A stretch of 64,000 nt of DNA from assembly GCA_037367405.1 (NCBI GenBank), contig JAZKJV010005751.1, forward strand, positions 1-64,000, given 5' to 3'. Of this stretch, positions 52,127 through 60,813 are shown piece after piece. The stretch is from Ottelia alismoides. Its lineage: Eukaryota; Streptophyta; Magnoliopsida; Alismatales; Hydrocharitaceae. The translations under genes were made by a program, and so were the position numbers. Within the stretch, counting starts at the first letter, position 1. The number at the start of each line of letters is the position of its first letter. Under the pieces are notes generated by a model. That model made no database searches. It was not told where the DNA came from and was given only the letters and a program-made list of their open reading frames with translations.

Positions 52127-52252
52127 CCCCTCGCTCAACCCCCGACCCACTACGGCAGGCAGCGTAAGCCCGGTCCGCGCCAGCCGTACTATCGTCGCGC
52201 ACCGGGCTTACGCCGCCTGCCTCCGCGGTCGGGGTTAGCTCGAACGTTAGGC
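52121..52252 (+). repeat. attC73
   Basis: Closes the second PEP-CTERM cassette. CCCACTACGGC variant; arms CAGCGTAAGCCC/GGGCTTACGCCG. Confidence 0.97.
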
Positions 52253-52758
52253 CTCGCAAACACGAGTCCTCGCAAGCTCGCTGCGCCGCGAAGACCAAGC
52301 AGCCAAATGCCTCGCTCCGGACATGCTCAGCCTCACCGCCGGACACGCCGCGGCCCATTCGCGGTGAGCAGGCCTGCATCGGCAGCGCTCACGTCCTGCG
52401 GCGTTCGCGGTACAAGCGGCAGCACTCCCAAGGCCGCGGATGAGCGCAAGGTCGGAGGCCTCGGCGCCACACGGCGCGGTAGCCTGCCGCCGAAAGACAG
52501 AGCAACATTGCCCTTGCCGCACACCGCGGGCTTGGGTCTGGGCTCGCTGCACTCTGTGGCGCAGCGCAATGGCGCCACGCCGGGCCGCTGGTCTGCTGCG
52601 GCGGCAGCCGAGTACGGCTCCCGCCTGGGGCCACACCGCGCTTCGGCCAGTTCAACAGCCGGTCTTTGTCCTTGTCGCGTGAGCAGCGCGGAGCGGGAGG
52701 CGCCGCAGTCAGGCCGCCTGGCGAGCGCAGCGCAACCATCCTCGCGCTCCGGGGCGAG
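52253..52758 (+). repeat. ORF-less cassette family B, copy 4
   Basis: 506 bases. GTGGCGC-AGCGCAATG-GCGCCAC keeps the stem while the loop changes. The 189-codon frame at 52307 runs through attC74 and is not kept elsewhere. Confidence 0.8.
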
Positions 52759-52890
52759 GCCTAACAGGTCGCTCAACCCCCGACCCGCTACGGCAGGCGT
52801 CGTAAGCCCGGCCTGCGGTTCTCGTAGCATCATAGCAGGCCGGGCTTACGACGCCTGCCTCCGCGGTCGGGGTTAGCTCCAACGTTAGGC
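52759..52890 (+). repeat. attC74 (NGGTCG/CTCCAACG subtype)
   Basis: Closes family B copy 4. Arms CGTCGTAAGCCC/GGGCTTACGACG, the best-paired of this arm type. Confidence 0.97.
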
Positions 52891-52930
52891 GTCACACAAA
52901 CACCCCCCTGCCACCCGCCGCGTCAACGTC

Positions 52931-53159
52931 ATGCCAAGCTGCTTCGCCCGTAAGATCCTCAGAACCACGCTCTTGGCTGGAATCGCCGCTGCGGCCGCCG
53001 CATGCTCCACCAAGGGCATGTACGAGTACGTCCAGAGTGCTACGGCCGTGGACTGCACGAAGTACTCCAACCCGGACGATCGCGCCCCGCTGCAAGAAGG
53101 AGACAGATGTCAGCTATGAGCAGTACGAGCGCGAGCGTCAGAAGACTCAAGGCAAGTAG
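52931..53159 (+). pseudogene. Small lipoprotein, frameshifted C-terminus
   Basis: ATG 52931. Signal with lipobox (TLLAGIAAAAAACS, Cys at residue 25), then STKGMYEYVQSATAVDCTKY. Near the C run around 53085-53092 the frame appears lost. The annotated frame stops at 53119, while the next frame continues with a charged tail (SYEQYERERQKTQGK) to TAG 53157-53159. One indel is inferred. The following 170 bases before attC75 hold nothing I can support. Confidence 0.6.
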
Positions 53160-53333
53160 CTCAGCCAAGACATGACCAGGACATGGCCTCGTTTGAGCGC
53201 CAACACCCATGCCGCCGCAGCTTGGTCCAGGCGGGTTTCAAGAGCTGAGCTGAAACCAGGGAGTGCGAGAAGCACACTGCATGCAGAGCCGAGGCCAGAG
53301 CGTTTCACGGTGCGGTTGCGCGCGCACGGTGAC

Positions 53334-53465
53334 GCCTAACCACTCGTTCAACCCCCGACCCGCTACGGCAAGCCTTGTAAGGCCGGGCGGCGCCAGAGGT
53401 ACCATCGTCGCCGCCCGGCCTTACAACGCTTGCCTCCGCGGTCGGGGTTAACTCGAACGTTAGGC
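53334..53465 (+). repeat. attC75
   Basis: Closes the small lipoprotein cassette. Arms CCTTGTAAGGCC/GGCCTTACAACG. Confidence 0.97.
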
Positions 53466-53873
53466 CACACACCAAATGCCCCGCCGGGCGCCTCCGCGCG
53501 CTCCGGTTGCGCTTCTGGTTGGCGGAAGCAAAGGCTTTGCTACGCTGTCCTCGCCAGCAAAGCCTAACGCCAGCCCTCTTCGCCAAGCATCGCCAAGTCT
53601 GGTTCGCGCCGCTCAGCCCATGAACGCGTCATACAAAGCGCCGTGCTCTGTAGCCAACCTCAGACTTTAGCTCCACACGGCACGCCGCAGGCTCGTTGGT
53701 TCCCACCCTTCCCCGCCTTGCGCCTCCGGGCGCACCGAGGTCATCCACCAGAACAGTTGATCGGCGCGCGGCAGTTGCCGCGCGATCTCTGTCCTCTAAC
53801 CGCTTGTAGCGCCGGAGGCGGGCAACGCCTTGGCAGTCCAGCAGAACACCAAGGACCGCTGCCGCTCAGTGTG
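53466..53873 (+). repeat. ORF-less cassette family A, copy 5
   Basis: 408 bases, closest to copy 4 at its start and to copies 1 and 2 in the GC hairpin, which is perfect (CGCGCGGCA/TGCCGCGCG). Confidence 0.8.
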
Positions 53874-54007
53874 GCCTAACAGGTCGTTCAACCCCCGACC
53901 CGCTACGGCGAGCCTTGTAAGGCCGGGCAGCGCCAGCGCAGTACCATCGTCGCTGCCCGGCCTTACAAGGCTCGCCTCCGCGGTCGGGGTTAACTCCAAC
54001 GTTAGGC
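53874..54007 (+). repeat. attC76 (NGGTCG/CTCCAACG subtype)
   Basis: Closes family A copy 5. Arms CCTTGTAAGGCC/GGCCTTACAAGG. Confidence 0.97.
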
Positions 54008-54050
54008 GGCACAGGCCACCGTCCTTCCCTTCACCAGCAGTAGAGGTCAC

Positions 54051-54452
54051 ATGAGCGTCGCCTTCTTCATCGTCACAGAGAGTGAGACCGACGGGCTCGA
54101 CACCTTCGTCAATGGCAAAGCGATCGCTAAGGTCAGCGAGAAGGCTCTCAAGAAGGTCTGCGAGGCCGCAGGTGTGAAGTCGGTCTACGACTACGTGAGC
54201 ATGGATCCGGAAGAACTCGGTGACTTTCTAGAAGACGAAGACGTCGAAGAATCGACCCCTCTTCCGCCGGAGCAATGGTTCCCCGCCGAAGAAGGTCTGA
54301 ACTGGACCACCAGGTTGGCGGAGTACCTCAAGGCCAATCCGACAGTCCTCAAGGGTTCATCAGAGGTGCTGGAGGACCTTGCCGAGTACGAAGTCGTCTT
54401 CAAGGGCTTGCACGCTCGCGGTGTGCGGTGGCACTTCCAAGTCGACTTCTGA
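54051..54452 (+). CDS. Acidic hypothetical protein (133 aa)
   Basis: ATG 54051. Very acidic (VSMDPEELGDFLEDEDVEESTPLPPEQWFPAEEG region), with a helix-strand core and a W-rich middle. Resembles small immunity-type proteins in composition only. Not recognised. Confidence 0.62.
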   Translation: MSVAFFIVTESETDGLDTFVNGKAIAKVSEKALKKVCEAAGVKSVYDYVSMDPEELGDFLEDEDVEESTPLPPEQWFPAEEGLNWTTRLAEYLKANPTVLKGSSEVLEDLAEYEVVFKGLHARGVRWHFQVDF

Positions 54453-54471
54453 GACACCCTCGCGCGGTGCC

Positions 54472-54603
54472 GCCTAACCCCTCGCTCAACCCCCGACCCG
54501 CTACGGCAGGCGCTGTAAGCCGGGCCGGCGCCAGTCGTACTATCGTCGCCGTCCCGGCTTACAGCACCTGCCTCCGCGGTCGGGGTTAGCTCGAACGTTA
54601 GGC
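54472..54603 (+). repeat. attC77
   Basis: Closes the acidic 133-aa cassette. Arms GCTGTAAGCC/GGCTTACAGC. Confidence 0.97.
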
Positions 54604-54621
54604 GTCGCAGGGACACACCGC

Positions 54622-55436
54622 ATGCTTACTGCCCATATGAATGCCGTGGAGGATCACCTCCTGGCGATATCAAAGATCCCCGCAAACTCCGGACACTCCT
54701 TACACAAAGGGACTCCGCGGGAGGCCTTCATCCGCGAATTCCTCGAGAAGCATCTCAACTCGACGGTTCAGATCGGCACAGGCGAGATCATCGACAGCCA
54801 GTCTAGGCCGAAGGAGAGTCGGAACCAGTTCGATATCGTCATCTACAAGCGGAACTACCCGCGCCTAGACTTTGGCGGTGGCATCAACGGCTTTCTGGCT
54901 GAATCTGTGGTCGCGACCATCGAGGTGAAGTCGACCCTAGACAGAGCTGGGAATTGAACAGGCAGTTAAGGCGGCGCGGACCGCCAAGCTGCTGAAGAAG
55001 AATGAAATAAAGAGCTTCTCTACGGGCTACATCCCACCGAGCATCTTGTCGTTTGTCGTTGCGTACGACGGCCCGGCCAAGATGGAGACAGCTCACGCCT
55101 GGATCCAAGGAAACCTACACCGCGCAGGGCATAGCCGAGCCGGGGATGCCTGAAGGTGTCGATCGATCTCAGGTTGCGGGACCAGCACTGGAGGGGGTCT
55201 TCGTCCTTGGCAAAGGATTTCTCAACTTTGACAACGCGCCGTTCGGCTTTGTTCAGCCTGCCGTACGCAAAGATCACCCGTCGGTTCGTTGGGCGATAGC
55301 GCAAACCGAGCGCGGCAGTCTCCTCTCCCTGTTCTTGCTGCTCACCACGGCGACGAACAACGTTGAGGGAGCTTGGCTAAATCCGCTTCCGTACCTGGAG
55401 TCCTTCCGCATCTTCAACCTTCAATACGGTGTCTAG
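54622..55436 (+). pseudogene. DUF6602 / PD-(D/E)XK-like protein, two frameshifts
   Basis: ATG 54622. The first frame shows HKGTPREAFIREFLEKHLNSTVQIGTGEIIDS, then NQFDIVIYKRNYPRL (Asp) and ESVVATIEVKSTL (E-x-K), a nuclease-like core matching DUF6602. It ends early at 54957. The continuation (QAVKAARTAKLLKKNE, then ILSFVVAYDGPAKME) is in a second frame, and after about 55100 a third frame carries GVFVLGKGFLNFDNAPFGFVQPA to TAG 55434-55436. Two one-base indels are inferred. Catalytic activity is not known for the family. Confidence 0.75.
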
Positions 55437-55442
55437 AGCGAC

Positions 55443-55573
55443 GCCTAACCCTCGTTCAACCCCCGACCCGCTACGGCAAGCCTTGTAAGGCCGGGCAGCG
55501 CCAGCGGTACCATCGTCGCCGCCCGGCCTTACAAGGCTTGCCTCCGCGGTCGGGGTTAACTCGAACGTTAGGC
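55443..55573 (+). repeat. attC78
   Basis: Closes the DUF6602 cassette. One base shorter after R' (TAACCCTCG). Arms CCTTGTAAGGCC/GGCCTTACAAGG. Confidence 0.97.
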
Positions 55574-55615
55574 GTCACCAAACGGCATTCGTGGTCCTTC
55601 ACCGCACAGAACACC

Positions 55616-56128
55616 ATGGCTGAACCCTCGCTCGACTCTGTCTACAAGCTCTGTATCGAGACTCGCAACTTCGAGGTGAACCAGCTTGTTGCGCGCAACA
55701 ACTTCTTCATGGTGTTCCAGGGAGTTCTCTTTGCGGGTCTCGCTCAGGCAAGTGGATCCGCCCCACCAATAGTCGCATTCATCCTCTGCGTTGTAGGCAC
55801 GGGTGCCTCGCTCATGCAGGCATTCATGGCATCTGGAGCCAAGTTCTGGCAAGAACGCTGGGAAGCTTCACTAGAGGAGGTGGAAAGAGAACTACTTGGG
55901 CCGAGGGTTGGAGCGACGGTCGCAACTAAGCCCCTGTTCTCGCTCAGCCAGCCCGAGTTCGAGGCACTCGTTGCCGCGCGCGTGGCCCACAAGGGCGCGT
56001 TCTTCAAGCTACTCGTGCATCGCTATTCGGTGAGTCGCCTGCCAATCTACGCTGGTTACTTGTTTGCGCTCGTCTGGGCTTTGCTGGTCCTGTGTACGGT
56101 CCAGGGGCCGTGGGGCAACCTAGTGTAG
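55616..56128 (+). CDS. Three-helix membrane protein, 3' end interrupted by IS630
   Basis: ATG 55616. N-terminal helix VYKLCIETRNFEVNQLVARNN leads into membrane segments at about 33-70 (two close helices) and a last one (IYAGYLFALVWALLVLCTVQG); a charged helical domain lies between. The layout is like RipA-type or two-helix effector-like membrane proteins; tentative. The reading frame enters the IS630 end after CTA 56120-56122 and stops at TAG 56126-56128. Past the far IS end the original frame would continue for about nine codons and stop at TGA 57331-57333, just before attC79. So only the last few residues are lost. Confidence 0.65.
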   Translation: MAEPSLDSVYKLCIETRNFEVNQLVARNNFFMVFQGVLFAGLAQASGSAPPIVAFILCVVGTGASLMQAFMASGAKFWQERWEASLEEVERELLGPRVGATVATKPLFSLSQPEFEALVAARVAHKGAFFKLLVHRYSVSRLPIYAGYLFALVWALLVLCTVQGPWGNLV

Positions 56129-57300
56129 TGCGCGCCAAATCGTAGAACTTAATCTCATCGGCATACTCCAACGGCCCAGGAGGTGGGCGATGCGGGTTGC
56201 CAAGACGATCGAGTTGGATGCGCAGACGGAGCGGGAGCTTCGGGTGCTGTCGCAGCGCAAGCGCATCGAGGTGCGTTTGCAGCAGCGTGCGCGTATCGTG
56301 TTGCTGGCTGCCAAGGGCATGCAAAACAAGGACATCGCCGTCGAGGTGGGTCTCGATCGTCGGCAGGTCGCCCTGTGGCGCGACCGGTTCCTTGAAGGCG
56401 GCATCGACGCTCTTCGCAAGGACGCACCGCGCTCTGGCCGCCCGGCCAGCGTGATGGCCGAGATGGAGTCGCGCATCGTGCAGGCGACGCTCCACGAGAA
56501 GCCTGCCAACGCGACGCACTGGAGCACGCGTACCCTGGCCGAGCACCTCGGCGTGGGCGCGACCACCGTGCGCACGGCCTGGCGGAACAACGGCTTGAAG
56601 CCGCATCTGAGCCGTACCTTCAAGGTCTCGCGCGACCCGCGCTTCGAGGACAAGCTGCTGGACGTGGTGGGCCTGTACTTGAACCCGCCGGAGCACGCCC
56701 TGGTGCTCAGCTGCGACGAGAAGAGCCAGATCCAGGCGCTCAACCGCACCCAGCCTGGTTTGCCGATGAAGGCCGGCCGTGCCGGCACCTTGACGCACGA
56801 CTACAAGCGCCATGGGACGACGACGCTGTTCGCGGCGCTGAACACGCTGGATGGCCGCGTCATCTCGATGTGCCAGCCGCGGCACCGACACGAGGAGTGG
56901 CTGAAGTTCCTGCGGCTGATCGACCGCAAGACGCCCAAGGGCCTGACGCTGCATCTGGTCGTGGACAACTACGCCACGCACAGTCATCCGGACGTTCAGG
57001 CTTGGCTGGCCAAGCACCCGCGCTTCGTCATGCACTTCACTCCCACCGGCGCGTCGTGGCTGAACATGGTCGAGCGCTTCTTCCGCGACATCACCGAGAA
57101 CCGTATTCGCCGCGACAGCTTCACCAGCGTGCCCGAACTCGAACTGGCCATCGACCTGTACGTCGCGCAGCACAACATCGAGCCCAAGCCCTTCATCTGG
57201 ACTGCCAGCGCATCAGACATCTTGGCGAAGGTCACCCGGGCCAAGGCAGCCTTGGCCGCGGCGTCAAGATAAGTACAGAACAGCGCCGCGCACTACACTA
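56121..57300 (+). mobile_element. IS630-family insertion sequence
   Basis: Terminal inverted repeats TAGTGTAGTGCGCG at 56121 and, inverted, at 57287-57300. They include the TA target duplication (56121-56122 and 57299-57300) typical of IS630/Tc1. The element has one transposase gene and lies near the 3' end of a cassette gene. It is the only classical IS in the window. Confidence 0.9.
56190..57272 (+). CDS. IS630-family DDE transposase
   Basis: 360 residues from ATG 56190, after AGGAGG. N-terminal helix-turn-helix (KGMQNKDIAVEVGLDRRQVALWRDRFLE) and a second winged part (TRTLAEHLGVGATTVRTAWRNNGLKP). The catalytic acids are in LSCDEKSQIQAL, LVVDNYATH and SWLNMVERFFRD. Length and motif order are complete, so it is probably active. 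Read in the same direction as the array. Confidence 0.93.
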   Translation: MRVAKTIELDAQTERELRVLSQRKRIEVRLQQRARIVLLAAKGMQNKDIAVEVGLDRRQVALWRDRFLEGGIDALRKDAPRSGRPASVMAEMESRIVQATLHEKPANATHWSTRTLAEHLGVGATTVRTAWRNNGLKPHLSRTFKVSRDPRFEDKLLDVVGLYLNPPEHALVLSCDEKSQIQALNRTQPGLPMKAGRAGTLTHDYKRHGTTTLFAALNTLDGRVISMCQPRHRHEEWLKFLRLIDRKTPKGLTLHLVVDNYATHSHPDVQAWLAKHPRFVMHFTPTGASWLNMVERFFRDITENRIRRDSFTSVPELELAIDLYVAQHNIEPKPFIWTASASDILAKVTRAKAALAAASR

Positions 57301-57334
57301 GTTCCCGCTTTCATCGTCGGGTTCCCGAAGTGAC

Positions 57335-57465
57335 GCCTACCCCTCGCTCAACCCCCGACCCGCTACGGCAGGCGCTGCAAGCCCGGTGCCCGGCGCTCGT
57401 AGCATCATCGGTCACCGGGCTTACAGCACCTGCCTCCGCGGTCGGGGTTAGCTCGAACGTTAGGC
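57335..57465 (+). repeat. attC79 (R' with a lost base)
   Basis: Closes the cassette carrying IS630. R' reads GCCTAC instead of GCCTAAC, which should weaken pairing with R''. Arms GCTGCAAGCCC/GGGCTTACAGC. Confidence 0.93.
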
Positions 57466-57481
57466 CGCACCAGGAGACGCC

Positions 57482-57904
57482 GTGCCTGCTGGCTACTCAG
57501 GAACACCACTTCCGAAGAAACTCGGCTTCAAGGCACCAATGCAGTTGGTTGTGCTTGACGCTCCGGCCGAGTATGAGTCGATCGTGGGAGAGTTGCCGCA
57601 GGGTGTTAGCCTGAGCAGTGCAGTAGGCAAGAAGACTGACATGGTCCATGTCTTCGCCACAAGCCGCGCGGCACTGTCGGATCACCTGGCCAAGCTCCGG
57701 AGAAAGCTGGGAGACGAAGCCGTACTCTGGGTCTCCTGGCCCAAGAAGGCTTCAAGGGTCCCAACTGACATCACCGAAGACACGATTCGCGAGCTTGCCT
57801 TGCCACTTGGCTTCGTAGACATCAAGGTCTGCGCGGTATCGGAAATTTGGTCAGGGCTCAAGCTCGTCGTTCGCAAGGAGTTGCGAGGGCGCAGTGCGGC
57901 CTAA
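57482..57904 (+). CDS. DUF3052 family protein
   Basis: 140 residues from GTG 57482, after CAGGAG. AGYSGTPLPKKLGFKAPMQLVVLDAP, then VHVFATSRAALSDHLAKL, LWVSWPKKASRVPTDITEDTIRELALPLGFVDIKVCAVSEIWSGLKLVVRKE are the continuous blocks of DUF3052. Function unknown; soluble. Intact; stop in attC80. Confidence 0.9.
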   Translation: MPAGYSGTPLPKKLGFKAPMQLVVLDAPAEYESIVGELPQGVSLSSAVGKKTDMVHVFATSRAALSDHLAKLRRKLGDEAVLWVSWPKKASRVPTDITEDTIRELALPLGFVDIKVCAVSEIWSGLKLVVRKELRGRSAA

Positions 57905-58030
57905 CACCTCGTTCAACCCCCGACCCGCTACGGCAAGCCTTGTAAGGCCGGGCAGCGCCAGCTGTACTATCGTCGCCGCCCGGCCTTACAAGGCTCGCCT
58001 CCGCGGTCGGGGTTAACTCGAACGTTAGGC
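57899..58030 (+). repeat. attC80
   Basis: Closes the DUF3052 cassette. Arms CCTTGTAAGGCC/GGCCTTACAAGG. Confidence 0.97.
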
Positions 58031-58048
58031 AGCATAGGGAGAGTCGGT

Positions 58049-58534
58049 GTGCATCAAACGACGCTGGAGAAGTTTGATGACCTCTTGCAGATGTCCAACT
58101 CGGATTCCCAAGATTGGGCTGATGGTCATGGGTCAAAGTCGGCGAACGAACTACTTGCCAAGCTAACCGAGCAGGAGTGGTCAGATCTCGAAGCGCTGGT
58201 CGCAGGGCGGAACGAAAGCTGGCGCGCTTGTCTCGCATCAGTTCTCCAGCCGCAACTAGGGCAGGCAGCAACACGGCTTCTGTTTGCCCTTTCGGCCGAT
58301 CGAGAGTTTGAGGTAGCCTTCTTGGCTCTGCGAAATGTTGCGCTGTACTGCGGCGTGAGCGACTCTGCCAAAGGGCCACATCTGGATCCCGGCGCATTGG
58401 TGCCCGCGTTCCTATTGGCAGCCAGAGATGTGAGCGATCTATCAACAAACATTCGAGCAGTCAGCGCTGGGTGTAACCCCCGCTTCCAAGAGCAGTTCAA
58501 TCTGCTACTCGAACAACTTGCGCCAGGTGCCTGA
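58049..58534 (+). CDS. Hypothetical helical protein (161 aa)
   Basis: GTG 58049. Helical repeats (ANELLAKLTEQEWSDLEALVAGRNESWRACLASVL, AATRLLFALSADREFEVAFLALRNVALYCGV) suggest a HEAT-like or immunity-type fold. Not recognised. Rare AGCAT/ATGCT ends. Confidence 0.62.
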   Translation: MHQTTLEKFDDLLQMSNSDSQDWADGHGSKSANELLAKLTEQEWSDLEALVAGRNESWRACLASVLQPQLGQAATRLLFALSADREFEVAFLALRNVALYCGVSDSAKGPHLDPGALVPAFLLAARDVSDLSTNIRAVSAGCNPRFQEQFNLLLEQLAPGA

Positions 58535-58545
58535 GCGCGAATGCT

Positions 58546-58677
58546 GCCTAACCCCTCGTTCAACCCCCGACCCGCTACGGCAAGCCTTGTAAGGCCGGGC
58601 AGCGCCAGCTGTACTATCGTCGCCGCCCGGCCTTACAAGGCTTGCCTCCGCGGTCGGGGTTAACTCGAACGTTAGGC
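58546..58677 (+). repeat. attC81
   Basis: Closes the helical 161-aa cassette. Arms CCTTGTAAGGCC/GGCCTTACAAGG. Confidence 0.97.
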
Positions 58678-58728
58678 CTCACAATCCACCCGATTTGTCG
58701 ATCTCAGCTCACACCAACCCAGAGGGAC

Positions 58729-59133
58729 ATGTCCATGGATCCTGTATCTCTGCTCGTGATGACCCTGGCCAAGAATCCAGAGTTGGCAGCCTCCGCGGCG
58801 AATGCGGCGTTGAAACCCGGAACCGTCGATGTGACGAAGATGCAGGGAAATCTCGTAGACCTGTCCCGAGGAATCCTGAACTGCTATCACAAGACAGCCA
58901 AGTTCCGACAAACAGACATTATTGGCACACCCTGGGAGCGAGCTTGGCAGTACGGCGCCGAACGATCAGCTGTGCTGAAGATTCGATTCCAAGGCGCCTC
59001 GGGACTGCCGTACGAAATGGTGGTTGCAGTAATGGCAAAGGATGCCGAAGTTCGCAGTGCTGTAATTGCAGAGAACACGCTGGTTCCCTATAACAAAAAA
59101 TGTGAGTTAGAGGAATGGTCTACTGCGAAGTAA
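58729..59133 (+). CDS. Hypothetical cassette protein (134 aa)
   Basis: ATG 58729 after AGAGGG. The helical N-terminus includes SLLVMTLAKNPELAASAANAALKPG. The mixed C-terminal part has WERAWQYGAERSAVLKIRFQG. Not recognised. Confidence 0.6.
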   Translation: MSMDPVSLLVMTLAKNPELAASAANAALKPGTVDVTKMQGNLVDLSRGILNCYHKTAKFRQTDIIGTPWERAWQYGAERSAVLKIRFQGASGLPYEMVVAVMAKDAEVRSAVIAENTLVPYNKKCELEEWSTAK

Positions 59134-59151
59134 GTTCTTGCGCCGAGTGAG

Positions 59152-59283
59152 GCCTAACAACTCGTTCAACCCCCGACCCGCTACGGCAAGCCTTGTAAGG
59201 CCGGGCAGCGCCAGCTGTACTATCGTCGCTGCCCGGCCTTACAAGGCTTGCCTCCGCGGTCGGGGTTAACTCGAACGTTAGGC
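59152..59283 (+). repeat. attC82
   Basis: Closes the 134-aa cassette. Arms CCTTGTAAGGCC/GGCCTTACAAGG. Confidence 0.97.
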
Positions 59284-59575
59284 CTCGCTTGGCAACATCG
59301 CGGCACTCCTCATCACGGCTCGCCGCGCGCGGCTCGCCTTGTGAACTTGCCCCTTCTCTCGTGAGCGTTGCCGCGCTCCACCGTCCAGCGCCCCGCTTCG
59401 GAGACGTCCATCCGCTGCACTCGTCGCTTGGTCTCAGCGCGGCGCGGGAGCGCCGCTTTACAACTCAGTCTGCGCACCAACATGCGGTGCCCACCGCGCG
59501 CCGGGCGCCCGCATTCAACACGCACCGCGCGCTCCGGCCGCTCAGGGCGCCCGGCTCGCTGCTCCTCGCGAGCAG
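59284..59575 (+). repeat. ORF-less cassette family C, copy 2
   Basis: 292 bases, same length as copy 1 at 31053. Keeps GCGGCGC-GGGA-GCGCCGC-TTT. No shared stable frame. Confidence 0.8.
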
Positions 59576-59707
59576 GCCTAACCGGTCGCTCAACCCCCGA
59601 CCCGCTACGGCAGCCGTCGTAAGCCTGGTCCGCGGCACTCGGTGCATCATCGCGGACCAGGCTTACGCCGGCTGCCTCCGCGGTCGGGGTTAGCTCCAAC
59701 GTTAGGC
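59576..59707 (+). repeat. attC83 (NGGTCG/CTCCAACG subtype)
   Basis: Closes family C copy 2. Arms CGTCGTAAGCC/GGCTTACGCCGG. Confidence 0.97.
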
Positions 59708-59988
59708 CTCGCTGGGAGGCACCGAGCCAGTCCGTCCACACGCCTCGCCGAGGCGTCTCGGCTTGCTGGCCCCATCACCGCCGTTGCGTCTTACTGCAGC
59801 CTTCGGCCACGCTTGCTGTTCGGCACCACGCTCCGGCTGCGCCGTACGGTTGTCCTCAGCCATCGGCGCACGGCCGGGCCGGGCAACACCGCCGCACCGC
59901 ACCAATCTGTCCTCGGCGCGCGCTGGGCGCACCGTGCGCTTCGGCACGGCTCAAGCAGGCGCCCAGCGCGCTGCGCTCGCGCGGGCAG
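59708..59988 (+). repeat. ORF-less cassette family C-related, copy 3
   Basis: 281 bases. Similar to family C at its start (CTCGCTGGGAGGCACCG) and 3' end (GCGCGGGCAGGCC) but different in the middle. No supported ORF. Directly follows copy 2, so two ORF-less cassettes are in tandem. Confidence 0.65.
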
Positions 59989-60120
59989 GCCTAACTGGTC
60001 GCTCAACCCCCGACCCGCTACGGCAGCCGTCGTAAGCCTGGTCCGCGCCAGTCGTACTATCGTCGCGTACCAGGCTTACGCCAGCTGCCTCCGCGGTCGG
60101 GGTTAGCTCCAACGTTAGGC
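59989..60120 (+). repeat. attC84 (NGGTCG/CTCCAACG subtype)
   Basis: Closes family C copy 3. Left flank TGGTCG. Arms CGTCGTAAGCC/GGCTTACGCCAG. Confidence 0.97.
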
Positions 60121-60186
60121 GTCACGTAGACACCGCCATGCGTCCCCTCCACCGTACCCCTGGTCCCGCAGTCCGCTTCTGTCGCC

Positions 60187-60598
60187 ATGCCATCAACACC
60201 GAGAGACCTGCTGCGAGACGTGTACTGGTCGTTCTCCGAGCCAACACCGCAGGATCCCCACGCCCTGATCCGAAGCAGCACGGGAGTACGCCGCAGAGAT
60301 TGAAGCTCCGGGACCCGTTTGCCACGCTCGCGGCGAGCCTGCCTCAGGCCGATTTGAGGCTTTCCTACACCTATGGGCGCTCGCGGAGAGTCTGGGAGAG
60401 TGGGAAGACAGAAGTGAAGAACTGAGAGTGGTCGGAGCCTGTGGCCACTTGACTGGGGCTGAGTTGCTGTGGGAGCTACACGTCGCGTGCGCGGCTACAG
60501 TCGGCAACGACGATCACCACTTCTTTGAGGGTTTGCAGCTTCAAGAGGCTGGCTCTGGGAGCGTTCCGCCGCTCTACGAGGTTCTCCTCGGCAGCTAG
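60187..60598 (+). pseudogene. Unrecognised acidic protein, frameshifted (about 137 aa)
   Basis: ATG 60187 (MPSTPRDLLRDVYWSFSEPT) stays open to about 60300. From 60269 the neighbouring frame is open to TAG 60596-60598 and reads like a real soluble protein: EAAREYAAEIEAPGP, RFEAFLHLWALAESLGEWED, LLWELHVACAATVGND and PPLYEVLLGS. A one-base indel between 60269 and 60300 would join the two. This second frame lacks a start codon and is easily missed. Family not recognised. Confidence 0.6.
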
Positions 60599-60627
60599 TT
60601 GCCCAGTTCGCGCCCCCGCTCAGTGAC

Positions 60628-60759
60628 GCCTAACCCCTCGCTCAACCCCCGACCCGCTACGGCAGGCGCTGTAAGGCCGGGCAGCGCCAGCAGTACTATC
60701 CTCGCCGCCCGGCCTTACAGCACCTGCCTCCGCGGTCGGGGTTAGCTCGAACGTTAGGC
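60628..60759 (+). repeat. attC85
   Basis: Closes the split acidic gene's cassette. Arms GCTGTAAGGCC/GGCCTTACAGC. Confidence 0.97.
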
Positions 60760-60813
60760 GGCAGGTCACCATGGCGGCTCCCAACGGTCCCCGACGACGA
60801 AACGTGGAGGAAG

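Noticed and set aside
52307..52876. 189-codon frame in family B copy 4
   Set aside because: Runs through attC74; not conserved among the five copies despite high base identity.
56004..57173. 389-codon minus-strand frame over the IS630
   Set aside because: Antisense shadow of the DDE transposase, whose motifs are complete on the + strand.
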